A stretch of 64,000 nt of DNA from Rivularia sp034931125 (GTDB taxonomy: Bacteria; Cyanobacteriota; Cyanobacteriia; Cyanobacteriales; Nostocaceae): contig NZ_JAYGHM010000021.1 of NCBI RefSeq assembly GCF_034931125.1, positions 38,356-102,355 on the forward strand, given 5' to 3'. Under the pieces are notes generated by a model. It saw nothing but the letters and a program-made list of their open reading frames with translations, ran no database searches and was not told where the DNA came from. Made by a program: the position numbers and the translations under genes. Positions 45,040 through 55,200 of the stretch are shown in pieces. Each line of letters opens with the position of its first letter. The first letter of the stretch is position 1.

Positions 45040-45075
45040 ATAATACGGTAATTCATATCATTAAAGCGGCTGACA

Positions 45076-45366
45076 CTAACGAGGTCGATTTTCTCGTCCG
45101 TGGTAGATACGCAAAATAATCACATCATCTTCAAGGATAACGTAATGAATTATGTAACCGTATTTACCAAAAGTTACTAAAAGTTTCCGTAAGCCTGCTA
45201 CTTCATCTACTATGGCACCTCGACGAGGATTCTCCTGTAAACTTTCACCAGAAGAAACAATTGCCTGTATTGCGCGTGCTGCTGCATCAGGGTTATTAAG
45301 TTTGATAAAATCATAATGGCGATTTAAATCATCTGTCGCGTTTTGAGTCCAAATTATTTGGGACAT
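45076..45366 (-). CDS. RelE/ParE-type toxin
   Basis: The 96-residue protein has the RelE/ParE fold pattern: IIWTQNATDDLNRHYDFI, NPRRGAIVDEVAGLRKLLV and the C-terminal VIILRIYHGRENRPR. RelE members cleave ribosome-bound mRNA and ParE members poison gyrase; the class cannot be settled by eye. It overlaps the upstream antitoxin-like gene by one base (shared TAATG-type junction). Confidence 0.82.
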   Translation of the reverse strand: MSQIIWTQNATDDLNRHYDFIKLNNPDAAARAIQAIVSSGESLQENPRRGAIVDEVAGLRKLLVTFGKYGYIIHYVILEDDVIILRIYHGRENRPR

Positions 45367-45689
45367 TAGCGTTCTTCGTCAGTTCCTAAACTATCAGCCC
45401 ATTCACGTACAATATTATGTGCTATTCCGGAACCTTGACGACGATAATCTTCCAGAGCTAATTTACTTTGTTGAATCATTTCAGCTTCGGTAAGGGGTTG
45501 AAAATTTAATGCTGAATCTATTTCACCGTATTCCACAGCTTGAGTCGGTTGATTTGTAAGCAACTGCTCAAAATCTTCTAAGTTTTCGGATGAACTCGTT
45601 AACCATGTTAAAAGAATTGTTTTTACTTGTTCTGGTGGTAATGGTTCAAGATGCTCTAATATTTGCTGTTTAATATTGCTTGCTGTCAT
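45366..45689 (-). CDS. Antitoxin-like partner of the RelE/ParE toxin
   Basis: The 107-residue acidic helical protein (ILEHLEPLPPEQVKTILLTW, EAEMIQQSKLALEDYRRQG) lies directly upstream of the toxin with a one-base overlap. The order antitoxin then toxin and the coupling fit a type II system. No clear DNA-binding domain is visible, so the family is uncertain. Confidence 0.65.
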   Translation of the reverse strand: MTASNIKQQILEHLEPLPPEQVKTILLTWLTSSSENLEDFEQLLTNQPTQAVEYGEIDSALNFQPLTEAEMIQQSKLALEDYRRQGSGIAHNIVREWADSLGTDEER

Positions 45690-45734
45690 AATTTTTAAGT
45701 TTTGTAGTAGGTTTACTTACTTGTCTCATTTTAA

Positions 45735-46010
45735 CTAATTATCAAAAGAATCTATATTTCTCCCTCGACAAGAATGACGCTCTCGATCAATTTCTTCATA
45801 AATTTCGATTAAATCGGGTTGATCTTTCCAAGCACCAAATAATTTATTAAGTTTTGCTAGTCTTTCCTCATCTGTTAAGGATTGCTTGTTTTGAATATTT
45901 GGCTCTGAATAAATTTTCAAATCGATAATAATTTCTGTACCGTCAGGAATATTGTTGACTTGTTCTAATAACTCAATATTTTGACCGCGTTTTATTCCTC
46001 TAACTTTCAT
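45735..46010 (-). CDS. Small antitoxin-like protein
   Basis: The 91-residue protein begins MKVRGIKRGQNIELLEQVNN and continues IPDGTEIIIDLKIY, the beta-hairpin start of DUF104/AbrB-type antitoxins. A helical C-terminus follows (LTDEERLAKLNKLFGAW). No matching toxin follows directly: the next gene is the antitoxin-like 45366-45689. It may be an orphan antitoxin or a third member of the cluster. Confidence 0.6.
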   Translation of the reverse strand: MKVRGIKRGQNIELLEQVNNIPDGTEIIIDLKIYSEPNIQNKQSLTDEERLAKLNKLFGAWKDQPDLIEIYEEIDRERHSCRGRNIDSFDN

Positions 46011-46416
46011 TTTTTTTGATAATTGGTTCTATTTTACTATTTAATTGTAGGGTGTGTGAAGCTTGAATAAATTTCCTTTGAACGCAGAGGAGCGCAAAGG
46101 TTAACGGGAAGGAACGCTGAGTTTTTATTGCAATATGTTTTTTAATTTAAGACGTAAAATATTATTAAAATTGCTGATGGTGCGTGACGCTGTAATTTAA
46201 TATTATTACTACGTTCAAATTTTCTCTAAACTACACACCCTACATCAAAAGTCATAATTATTCCTCTTCTGGAAGTGCTTTAAAGATACCCGGCGGTTGA
46301 AACCGCTACTACACAAGCGAAGTCCAGATGGTGCGTGGACTAAAAAAAACAACCCGCGAAGGCGGGTTTTGCCTGTGTAGCCGCGACTTCTAGTCGCCAG
46401 GTATCCTCGCCGCTCA
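46011..46416. other. Spacer with two repeat types
   Basis: No gene. Contains a GTAGGGTGTGTGAA...CTACACACCCTACA palindrome (about 46047-46246) and the 121 bp unit at 46285-46405. Confidence 0.55.
46285..46405. repeat. 121 bp palindromic unit (GATACC ends)
   Basis: The ends GATACCCGGCGGTTGAAACC and the complement of GCGACTTCTAGTCGCCAGGT form imperfect inverted repeats. The inside has a perfect GTCCA/TGGAC pairing and ACCCGCGAAGGCGGGT hairpin with T-run. A reverse copy lies at 51723-51838, next to the N-gap. Confidence 0.7.
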
Positions 46417-49299
46417 CTATAAATCTAACTCCAACTGTCCCCCTTGATTCAATTCTAATTCCTGCTGTACGTAGGATACTTTAGCTTTAATTTCATCCAT
46501 TGATAACCACAATTCTTGCAAAACTTTTTCTTCGGGAATGCGTTTCTTTTCGTCTCTAATTTGCGGGATAACTTTCAAAGCAACTTCAAATGTCCGCATG
46601 AATAAATCGTTGCTGACTAATCCCGTATTTTTCAAAAATCTGCGGATGGGTTCGATGTTTTCTTCTTCTTGGTAAAGGGCAATTATGGCATGAAGTCCAT
46701 CGAGTAGATATTGGGCGGAAAAGTCGTTTTCATTCACCGAGAAAGCGCGTTTTTTGAGTCTTTGTTGGGGTGTCAAAAGTTTACAGCTACCACCTTTTGA
46801 TTCAATTAATTTATGCTTTTTTGCTAAGTCCGAAACGTCAAAACCACCGACTGCTAAAGCCAGTTGTCGAGCTTCGTCAAAGGGAAATTCGCGGGCTTCA
46901 AAGGTGTCCCATGCTAATATATACCATTGGGTTAAAGCATCGATGCCGTTGAAGTCTTTACCTTGTAATAGGTTTTGCAATCGGTATTCCACTATGGCTT
47001 GACGCACTTCTTCAAATGCTGCTTTGGGTTCAACTTGATTGCCAGCGCTGTCGAGAATTATAGTATATTTGGTAAATACGCTCAAAGCTGCACCGAAAGC
47101 GGTTAAGCATAAATCGATACCGGGGGGTTTGATGCGTTGACGCGGGTTTGCTACTTTATCTGCATCGGGACGAGAATCTGCTGCTATCGCTTTTTCTAAT
47201 TCTGGAGCTTTTTCAAAGACGATATTTCTGATATCAATGCGAACGTCATCCCACCAAGCTTGTTCGGCTTCGGGGTTGCGTTTGCGACATACTAAAAGTA
47301 CGGTGCTGGATACGGCGTTTTTCTGCGCTTGGTGCAAATTTTGCGGATTTTCGGTACTCACAGCCCAAGATGCGGTAATCTCGAATCCAGCATCGATCAG
47401 TGATTTTGCTAAGACATCCCACGCGCCGGAATCTTTGTGGTTAAATTGTACTGTCATTACCCCATCGTCGCGTAAAACTCGGTGGTATTCAGCAAAAGCC
47501 ATTGCCATTTTTGCTTCGTAGTCTTGATAAGCTAATTCTTTTGGAGAAACACCCATATTACGGAAGCGTCCCAAATTTGCAACAGCTTCTCTATCTTTAT
47601 CGGTTAATTCTAAATAAAAAAGTTCGGGAAGAATATCACCAAGAGTACGTTTTAGCCAAACATAGAAGAAATCCGATAGTTCTGCATAAGGTATTGTGTC
47701 ATAGTAAGGTGGATCGGTGATAACAGCATCTAAAGATTTATCAGGAATATGGATTAAGTTATCAGCGGATTCTACGTTGATTTGAATTGATTTTTCATCA
47801 TGTTGTTTTCCAAGAATTCCTATTGAATCGGGTTGAGTTCCGAAAAGTGAGCAAAGATTCTTATAATCTGATGCGAACATTTCTACACACAAATTCCATA
47901 AATCGCTAGCCCCATTAATTTCTGGATAGTTCCACATTAAGTTAAATGCGTGTTGTGTAGATGCTTTTTTTGAACTTGCCCTTGATGCATCCCATATACA
48001 TAATCTACAACTTGCATCTGCACAACGGTCTAATACTAAAGCTAAATAGGTTATAGTAGCTTGTGCTTTCTCCAATTCATACTCTGCTTGAATTAATGCT
48101 TTTGTTTCGTTGATAATTTCTAAATAAGTTACAAGAGTTAAAAGCTGACGTGGATTAAAATATTTATCCCACGTAGTCAAACCATAGCGATAAGCCATCA
48201 TATATTGAGGATTATCACTACAAGCTTCTTCAGGAATTAAATGATTTTTAGTAGAATTACTATAATTTTCTTTACTTTTAATTTGAGCTAATCCAAAACC
48301 AGAAAAATCTATATCAGTTGGGATTTTGAATTGAAGACTATTAGCACCTTCGCGATAAGCTACTGCATAAAGTTGATGACTAAAGCCAAATTTTTGTGCG
48401 TAATCTATTAAATATTCTTGTTCAATTGTATTAGAACAGTTAGGGCATTTACCCACACTTCTTGATACAGTTTTATAATTATCCGGATCGTATTCCCCAT
48501 CATCAGTTTGAATCGTCGTTCCCTTCCCCTTTCTTCCCTTAACCAATTCAAAATCAACCCGCTTATTTTCAAGATTAGGAATTGGCTTTACCGCATACCA
48601 ATCACTCGTAACTTTCCTAGCTTGTCCTTTCCCTGCATAATTACTCGTCTTACTCAACCACCAATTCGGACTCAAAGGAACAACCGACTGACAACTCGGA
48701 CAAACAACGGTATGCGCCCATAAATAATTTTGCACGGTTTCCCCTGGATTACAAGGGAAAAACTCAGCTAACCTTTTTTCGGCTTCATCCCCTACCCACT
48801 TCACCCATTTATCGATATCCTGCTGCAAATCCGGTCCAAATTTCAACGGATATTCCATCGCTGCTTTCATCGTCACCACCGCAACGGGATTCAAATCGGA
48901 AGCAAGCACGTTTAACCCATATCTCGCGGCTTCAAATGGGATACTACCACCACCCGCAAAGGCATCTAACACAGTCGGTGTGCGAGTTCCCCAAGTTTTC
49001 TCACAATAATCCTGAACCTTCTTAATCCTTGTCGAAGTGGGTGGAGTTTTGTAAAGCTTGACTTCCTTTCCCGGTACCAACCCCAATAAATGCTCAAATT
49101 CCGTCATCGTCACATCTGCGGGTAACAAAGAAGCCAAAACCGAAGCGCGACTAAAAGACAAAGGCTTGCGAGAATACCACCGATGTAAACCCTTAAACGG
49201 ATTTCCCCCATGCTCGTAATATACCTGCTGGTTAAGCAATTGTACAGGCATCATTTTCTCGATGAAGAGTTGGGGACGTTTGGGGGTGGGGTTGGACAT
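46417..49299 (-). CDS. DUF1156 adenine-specific DNA methylase (PglXI-like)
   Basis: The 960-residue protein matches the COG1743/DUF1156 family. The N-terminus is KMMPVQLLNQQVYYEHGGNP followed by LHRWYSRKPLSFSRA. The SAM motif is VLDAFAGGGSIPFEAARYGL and the catalytic motif IV is ITDPPYYDTIPYAEL. A zinc-binding insert has CPSCQS and CPNC pairs. These enzymes methylate N6-adenine and, in type 3 BREX (PglXI) and related islands, mark host DNA. The gene lies between the DUF499 ATPase cluster and the helicase, all on the minus strand. Confidence 0.9.
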   Translation of the reverse strand: MSNPTPKRPQLFIEKMMPVQLLNQQVYYEHGGNPFKGLHRWYSRKPLSFSRASVLASLLPADVTMTEFEHLLGLVPGKEVKLYKTPPTSTRIKKVQDYCEKTWGTRTPTVLDAFAGGGSIPFEAARYGLNVLASDLNPVAVVTMKAAMEYPLKFGPDLQQDIDKWVKWVGDEAEKRLAEFFPCNPGETVQNYLWAHTVVCPSCQSVVPLSPNWWLSKTSNYAGKGQARKVTSDWYAVKPIPNLENKRVDFELVKGRKGKGTTIQTDDGEYDPDNYKTVSRSVGKCPNCSNTIEQEYLIDYAQKFGFSHQLYAVAYREGANSLQFKIPTDIDFSGFGLAQIKSKENYSNSTKNHLIPEEACSDNPQYMMAYRYGLTTWDKYFNPRQLLTLVTYLEIINETKALIQAEYELEKAQATITYLALVLDRCADASCRLCIWDASRASSKKASTQHAFNLMWNYPEINGASDLWNLCVEMFASDYKNLCSLFGTQPDSIGILGKQHDEKSIQINVESADNLIHIPDKSLDAVITDPPYYDTIPYAELSDFFYVWLKRTLGDILPELFYLELTDKDREAVANLGRFRNMGVSPKELAYQDYEAKMAMAFAEYHRVLRDDGVMTVQFNHKDSGAWDVLAKSLIDAGFEITASWAVSTENPQNLHQAQKNAVSSTVLLVCRKRNPEAEQAWWDDVRIDIRNIVFEKAPELEKAIAADSRPDADKVANPRQRIKPPGIDLCLTAFGAALSVFTKYTIILDSAGNQVEPKAAFEEVRQAIVEYRLQNLLQGKDFNGIDALTQWYILAWDTFEAREFPFDEARQLALAVGGFDVSDLAKKHKLIESKGGSCKLLTPQQRLKKRAFSVNENDFSAQYLLDGLHAIIALYQEEENIEPIRRFLKNTGLVSNDLFMRTFEVALKVIPQIRDEKKRIPEEKVLQELWLSMDEIKAKVSYVQQELELNQGGQLELDL

Positions 49300-49854
49300 G
49301 GGCGCGGGAGATTGGTAATTTTTAGATCATGTATATTGTAGTGTTTGTAGGGTGTTAAGAGCCGAAGTTCGTGACACCAAGATGGTGCGTTGAAACAACG
49401 CTAAAATAAGGACAGATTATAGTAATATTGCACTAAAGCTATGACAAACGTAGTAATCAAGCCTTCATCTTGGCTAACAGAAGGAATCCGAGTTGAGAGA
49501 GTCAAGAATCTTAACCTCTTCAAATTTACAGAAGAACTAGTAGTTCATTTCATTAATTCTGACGGGTTTATATCCCAGCCCGTCCGGGAATGCAATTCCC
49601 GGTCTAATAGCACAAGTCCTCTGAAGAGGACTAAAATTTTACCCTTCATAACTAATGCAATGCAAAGGAGTACTAGTACCTCACCACATTAGTTATGAGA
49701 AGTATTACTTCAGTCCTATTTATAGGACTTATGCTGTTAGACAGGGACTTGCAGTCCCTGGCGGATTGGATGCCCAATCGTGAAAATTTCTAATAGTAGC
49801 CAGGAATTTGTAAATAAGAAAATCCAAAATCCAAAATATAAAATCCAAAATCGA
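49300..49854. other. Spacer between the methylase and Uma2 genes, filled with repeats
   Basis: About 550 bp. It holds GTGTTTGTAGGGTGTTAAGA-type repeats, a GGAATGCAATTCC hairpin (about 49589), GAGTACTAGTACCTCACCAC (shared with about 16481), GGGACTTGCAGTCCCTGGCG and a tandem AAAATCCAAAATCC run just before Uma2. An 83-codon frame at 49441 (MTNVVIKPSSWLTEGIRVER) starts convincingly but runs into these repeats; it may be a truncated gene. Confidence 0.5.
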
Positions 49855-50514
49855 ATGGCTCAATCATTAACCAAATTAATTACAGTGCAAGAATTTCTGG
49901 ACACAAAACCAGAAAAGGGACGCTATGAATTACATCATGGAGCAATAGTTGAAATGGCACAGCCGATAGGAGAACATGAAGAGGTAACAGGTTTTTTAAC
50001 TATTGAAGCTTCTGCCGAAATCAAGCGCTTGCAATTACCGTATTCAATTCCTAAAACAGCACTAGTACAATCCGTCAGTAGTGAATCGGCATACTCTCCA
50101 GACTTATTAATCCTCAATAAACCGGCTTTAAAATCAGAAGAATTATGGACAAAATATTCTACCGTACAGTTGGGTGCTTCAATCCCTTTAATAATTGAAG
50201 TTGTTTCCACAAATTGGCGCGATGATTATTATAATAAGGTCAGGGAATATGAAGAAATTGGTATTCCTGAATATTGGATTGTTGAGGACACTGCGTTGGA
50301 CGGGTTTCCCGGCTTGAAGCAAGTGTCCGTTGATTATTTAGGCTTAGGTGGAAACAAATTTATCGGTAAACCCAAACAACCCACTTTATCTATTTATAAT
50401 TTAATTGATGATGAATATCAAGTTTCTTTATTCCGAGGAAATGACCGGATTATTTCTAAAGCTTTCCCCGAACTAAATCTTACCGCACAACAGATTTTTG
50501 ATGCCGGAAATTGA
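49855..50514 (+). CDS. Uma2-family endonuclease-like protein
   Basis: From ATG 49855 (MAQSLTKLITVQEFLDTKPE) the protein has 219 residues; the longer frame from 49780 only adds repeat-derived residues. It has the Uma2/DUF820 pattern YELHHGAIVEMAQP, SAYSPDLLIL (Asp), IPLIIEVVSTNWRDDYYNK (Glu) and EYEEIGIPEYWIVE, a PD-(D/E)XK-like site. Hundreds occur in multicellular cyanobacteria, with unknown role. It is the only plus-strand gene in the defence-like block. Confidence 0.85.
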   Translation: MAQSLTKLITVQEFLDTKPEKGRYELHHGAIVEMAQPIGEHEEVTGFLTIEASAEIKRLQLPYSIPKTALVQSVSSESAYSPDLLILNKPALKSEELWTKYSTVQLGASIPLIIEVVSTNWRDDYYNKVREYEEIGIPEYWIVEDTALDGFPGLKQVSVDYLGLGGNKFIGKPKQPTLSIYNLIDDEYQVSLFRGNDRIISKAFPELNLTAQQIFDAGN

Positions 50515-50517
50515 TAT

Positions 50518-50847
50518 TTATTCGTCAAATATCGGATTTTCCCTACCAATTCCCAACTCCCTGAGCTTGCTTTTAACATCCTCCCAATCGCTACCGCAAT
50601 AGTAATACTTTTTATCCAAAATATCGGCTATATAATAACCTTGTTTACCACCGTTGATGCGGAAAAGTTCAAGAGCAACTTTTTTCATTGAAGTGTTAAA
50701 TGCTGAAAATAAATCATCATCTGAAAGTAAAGGAGAGTTAAATAAATTTACAAAAGGTTTTCCATGCTTAAAAGCCCAACCGTTACCGCGACGTTCGATA
50801 ATTCGGTAGTAAATAGGACGAATAATTGTTGTGTTTAAGTTTGACAT
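50518..50847 (-). CDS. Hypothetical protein in the defence-like block
   Basis: The 109-residue protein (MSNLNTTIIRPIYYRIIERR, LLSDDDLFSAFNTSMKKVAL, GYYIADILDKKYYYCGSDWE) is aromatic-rich and soluble. I do not recognise it. Its minus-strand position downstream of the DUF499 ATPase suggests, but does not prove, membership of that system. It converges on Uma2 with only 3 bp between the stop codons. Confidence 0.6.
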   Translation of the reverse strand: MSNLNTTIIRPIYYRIIERRGNGWAFKHGKPFVNLFNSPLLSDDDLFSAFNTSMKKVALELFRINGGKQGYYIADILDKKYYYCGSDWEDVKSKLRELGIGRENPIFDE

Positions 50848-50878
50848 AGTTAATATAGATATAAGAAAGATTAAGGAA

Positions 50879-50909
50879 GATAGCCCCTAAGTGCTAGTTA
50901 GGGGCTATC
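50879..50909 (-). terminator. Perfect 11 bp inverted repeat downstream of the 64-residue gene
   Basis: GATAGCCCCTA (50879-50889) and TAGGGGCTATC (50899-50909) are perfect complements with a 9-base loop. They start 8 bp past the stop of the small gene, as a terminator would. No long T-run follows on the minus strand, so termination strength is uncertain. Confidence 0.6.
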
Positions 50910-50916
50910 ATTCTAG

Positions 50917-51111
50917 TTAGTTGTTGCCATTCTCAGACTCTTGCTGTGGTTCATCTGCCACATCTTCCAAGTCTTCTTTGACAACTTCCGAGTCTACGAG
51001 GTATGTTTCACCAAAGACTTTATCCTCTTTCTCCCAAATGCCTTGAAAAAGACGGATAAAGATTTTAGCTGGATTCCAAAAACCTCGATGACCGTTACCG
51101 TTTTTGCTCAA
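50917..51111 (-). CDS. Small acidic hypothetical protein with TTG start
   Basis: The 64-residue protein has a basic N-terminus (SKNGNGHRGFWNPAKIFIRL) and an acidic C-terminus (EVVKEDLEDVADEPQQESEN). The start is TTG at 51111, chosen because an almost perfect ribosome-binding sequence precedes it at the right distance and no ATG is near. A stable hairpin follows. No family is recognised. Strong translation signals argue that it is real and well expressed. Confidence 0.65.
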   Translation of the reverse strand: MSKNGNGHRGFWNPAKIFIRLFQGIWEKEDKVFGETYLVDSEVVKEDLEDVADEPQQESENGNN

Positions 51112-51115
51112 TGTA

Positions 51116-51125
51116 TCACCTCCTT
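51116..51125 (-). promoter_or_regulatory. Strong ribosome-binding site deciding a TTG start
   Basis: On the minus strand AAGGAGGTGA, a near-complete complement of the 16S rRNA 3' end, lies 4 bases before TTG 51111-51109. Most genes in this window have weak or no such site. Confidence 0.75.
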
Positions 51126-51227
51126 AATATTCGCTAATGGGGGACACAATTGTCCCCATATTTATTTTCAATTATTTTTAGACTAATTTTTGTTAATAAA
51201 TTTAACGTTATAAACCGTGAATAAATC

Positions 51228-51656
51228 TCAATCCCCCAACAATACCCGAATCGCTTTTAAAGCAGTCCGTTTTTTACCATTACTAACTTTAGCAAACCAA
51301 TAATGAGATTCTTCGTTACTCATTTCCGTAATTCCAGTGGCAATATTAGCGATTCTTTCCGGTTTAGAAAGCGGTTGTAATGTTTGAATCAGTAAAGCCA
51401 GATTAATCCCGGTTTCTTCGCTGACAATATAAGGTGTTTTACGAGTATTATTTAAAGTTTTGGGGTCGTAATTATTCGCTTTTAAACAATCATATATCGC
51501 TTGTTTCGCCATAATTAAAGCATTACCTTTCAAACGTCCAATTCGTTTCGCTGAAGGACGCTTTTTTTCACCAGCTTTTTTATAAGCACATTGATATAAC
51601 TCTAAAGCAAAGTTATTGTTATCGATGGGAACTACACGTAGTTGGAATTCTTGCAT
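51228..51656 (-). CDS. Small conserved-looking protein next to the DUF499 ATPase
   Basis: The 142-residue basic protein starts MQEFQLRVVPIDNNNFALEL, with GRLKGNALIMAKQAIYDCLK and ends NGKKRTALKAIRVLLGD. It sits downstream of the DUF499 ATPase, separated by an N-gap, in the same direction. In related defence islands one small protein commonly lies between the DUF499 ATPase and the DUF1156 methylase; this could be its counterpart. The family is not named with confidence. Confidence 0.6.
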   Translation of the reverse strand: MQEFQLRVVPIDNNNFALELYQCAYKKAGEKKRPSAKRIGRLKGNALIMAKQAIYDCLKANNYDPKTLNNTRKTPYIVSEETGINLALLIQTLQPLSKPERIANIATGITEMSNEESHYWFAKVSNGKKRTALKAIRVLLGD

Positions 51657-52203
51657 TTTTTGTTAATTGGGCATTGGTAATTGGTAATTGGTAATTGGTA
51701 ACAATCGTAAGTAAGCGAATATAATCCGGCGAATAGAATTCGCAGCTACACAGGCAAAACCCGCCTGCGCGGGTTATAAATAATTAGTCCACGAAGGTGG
51801 AGCCTGTGTAGCTGCGGTTTCAACCGCCAGATATTAAANNNNNNNNNNNNNNNNNNNNNNNNNNNNNNNNNNNNNNNNNNNNNNNNNNNNNNNNNNNNNN
51901 NNNNNNNNNNNNNNNNNNNNNNNNNNNNNNNNNNNNNNNNNNNNNNNNNNNNNNNNNNNNNNNNNNNNNNNNNNNNNNNNNNNNNNNNNNNNNNNNNNNN
52001 NNNNNNNNNNNNNNNNNNNNNNNNNNNNNNNNNNNNNNNNNNNNNNNNNNNNNNNNNNNNNNNNNNNNNNNNNNNNNNNNNNNNNNNNNNNNNNNNNNNN
52101 NNNNNNNNNNNNNNNNNNNNNNNNNNNNNNNNNNNNNNNNNNNNNNNNNNNNNNNNNNNNNNNNNNNNNNNNNNNNNNNNNNNNNNNNNNNNNNNNNNNC
52201 GTA
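51657..52203. other. Spacer with N-gap between small protein and DUF499 genes
   Basis: Contains tandem AATTGGT units (51664-51703), the reverse copy of the 121 bp palindromic unit (51723-51838) and 361 Ns (51839-52199). The gap is too short to hide a PglZ-size gene, but could hide another small one. Confidence 0.6.
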
Positions 52204-55200
52204 CTAATAAGTTACCTTTACTGATAAATTCAATCTATCAACCGGATTACGATTAAGGGCATTTTTAATAGTACTAATTTCTGAGCCTTCTGGTTGCACT
52301 GGTGAAGAAAATTTAATTTCGATCTTCAATATTACATCAGCTTGGACATCTTGACTATTTAATAAACCGTTAACTGCTCCTTGGAAGCTTTGAAATCCTT
52401 TTACGGGACCTTGGTATTCTAATCGGACAAACTGTTCCCCGGTGGTAATGGTTGCCAATTGATCGATTTCTATGGGAAACTTCATTAATAATGGTAAAAC
52501 CGTCATTAATTTACGGTAGTCCATTACTTGGTCTACGGAGATTGCTAGAAATTCGATACCCGTAATTTTGTTGTCGTGAATGCGATCGCCTAATTGATTA
52601 AATACAACGTTGGGTGTTCCTTCTAATTCAAATTCTTGCGGTTTTGCTTTAAATAAATCAAGATTATCCCAGGAATTATTGCCGTTTTCTTTACTAGTAG
52701 GAGTCGGCTGAATATTATTTCCGTATATCGTTGTTTGACTTTCTTTTTCGACTATTTCACCGTTACCGTAGTCAGCGACAATTTTAAAGTTTGTGGTTTT
52801 ATCAATTTGGGTTTCATATTCATCGCTGGGACGAAATTCGTTTTCTATTAATTCCCCATTTTGATAAAGTACAATTTTTAAAGCTCCCGATGCTTTCCAC
52901 CTTATTCTTACAGGTTTAATTGACTCGGTACTATTCATTCTTTGAGTAGAAAGTTGAATTTCTCGCGGTTTTGGTAATTCTAAAATTCCCCGACGATAAA
53001 GCACCATTCTTTCAGAAAATTCGATGGTGTCGGGTAAATTAAATTTACTATCATTATCTGGGGTTTTAATAAACATCTTTTCTCCCACTTTCATATCCCA
53101 GCTTCCATTTTGCAAACCTTGTCGGATGGTATCTCGCAATTTAATAACTTCCGCATCAAGGAGTATATTTAAACCCAAATTTTTCGCAAATTCTTCCCGT
53201 AAAGCTTTAGTTGTCCAATGTTCTAATCCTGCTAACCAAACTTTCTGCAATATATAAGCCGGTGCATAAGGTAACGCATTTTCCGAACGAATTTTCTGAC
53301 AATCTTTGAGAACTTTTAAAATCGCATCCTGCTGATTATTTTTACCTTTCACATCGCTAGCATCTTGCGCTGGTAAGGTATAGTGCATTAAGCCTTTTGG
53401 TGCTTTAACTTGGTCGTTGGCAGGATAAAATAAATGACGGTAAGCATTAGTTAATGATATTCTTACCTTTAAATCAAATTCACCTTGTTTTTGCTTTAAT
53501 TGCTTCCGCTGACTTTCTGATAAATCTTGCAGTCGATTAGCTGAACTGAGAATATTGTTAATAGCCAGATATTCCCTCGTATTATCAATTGCTCTTTCTA
53601 ATTCATGCTTATTAGCTATCAAAAATAACAGCCGATTGCGATAAATCCGAAACTTTCCCGATTCCCCCGTTTCACTAAAGATTTTTTCTACAAGTAGCGG
53701 TGCGCTTTCTGTAGTTGTAGAAATAGTCGCTTCGTTAAAATCAATTAAACACAAAGCAATATTATCCGCAACATCATCTACATCCCCCGGTGATTCTGGT
53801 GCTGAAACTAGTTTAAATAACCTGGGAGCAAATATAGTATCGCGACGTTTTCTTAACTCATCTTTTGCTTCCGTTTTACCAATTTGCTGCTTTTCTTCGG
53901 AAATAATCTTATTAATTGAAGGCTCTTCTTTAAACCGAGCAGTAGAAGTTATACTGTCATTTTCTAAATACCAAGCAACAGTACTTAATCTTTCCAAAGC
54001 CGTATCTATAAAACTAGTTCCTAACCCCGGAGTTAACAGCGATAAATTCAATTCAGTACGACTAATTCCGGCAACTACACCTTGATTAATCGAATGTAAA
54101 AAAATAGTTCTTGCTACCCAAGAAGAAAAAGCAGGTTTACCAGCAGCTTTCCATTCACCATCTTGTAATTGAGCGTGTGCTTCTCTCCCATCTGCATTAT
54201 ATATGTCAGCGGATATTGCCAAACGCAACAAAGGACGTTCCAAACGTGAAGTTAATTCGCTGGTAATTTCTTCTTCAATACCAATGGGGATATGATGGGG
54301 ATGAATTAAAGGTATCCAATTGGTTGCTGAATTTGAATTTGAATTCCACAGGTAACGAATAACTCTTGCAAATAACCGTAACGCACCTCTAGTACGTTGA
54401 AAATTTTGAATAGAAGCGATTTTTTTATTAAGTAAGCTAAAAAGTTCGGGATGAAAGGGATAGCTTGCTTCTATAGTTTCAGCATAACGCGCATCTTTGC
54501 AACCGTCGGGTAAAGTAACGCTGCTTGCTTTATAAGTTTGCAAATATTCTTTTGCGGCATTTTTCGCTGCATCGCTGTCAATACTAGCAAATAAACGCTG
54601 TTTGACAATATTATAAATTTCCACATCAGTACTAGGTTTAAGAACCCTTTCTTGACGTGCAGACGCTGAAACTGCTTCCCTTATTTCCGTAGTTTCTTCC
54701 CCAAAACTATCACCTGAATCAGCTAAAGTATAGACAAAAACTAAATTACTATTAGAAGCTGCTAAATCCATCAACGAAAACAAAAAAGCAACTACCTGCT
54801 GTGCTAAATCGCTTTTACCCACCGTTACCGCTTTACTAACTCGCAAATGTTGAGCAATTTCATCTAAAATTATTACAGTTGGCTGTCCCTGAATAATCCT
54901 TTCTAAAACAGCCGTACCGGGGCTAACCCGCTGCTCATCGGAACCTTTGAGCAAACTATAACCATCAATTCCACCGATTTGGTAAGCAATTTCACCCCAA
55001 ATAGTGTACGTCGTAACACCCGTATCTGCGTGCAAAACTCCTTCCACGGGAGTCAAATCTTGACAGGCGATCGCAGCTACCTGAATCGGACGTTCTGGGA
55101 TTACACTTAAATCGGTAAAACGTTCTAAACCGGGAATTTCTCGTCCATTTTTAGCAATATGCCATAAAGCTATCTCATCGTGAGTTTTACCACCACCAAA

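Noticed and set aside
49441..49692. 83-residue frame MTNVVIKPSSWLTEGIRV
   Set aside because: The start looks protein-like but the second half is repeat sequence; kept only as a comment in the spacer description.
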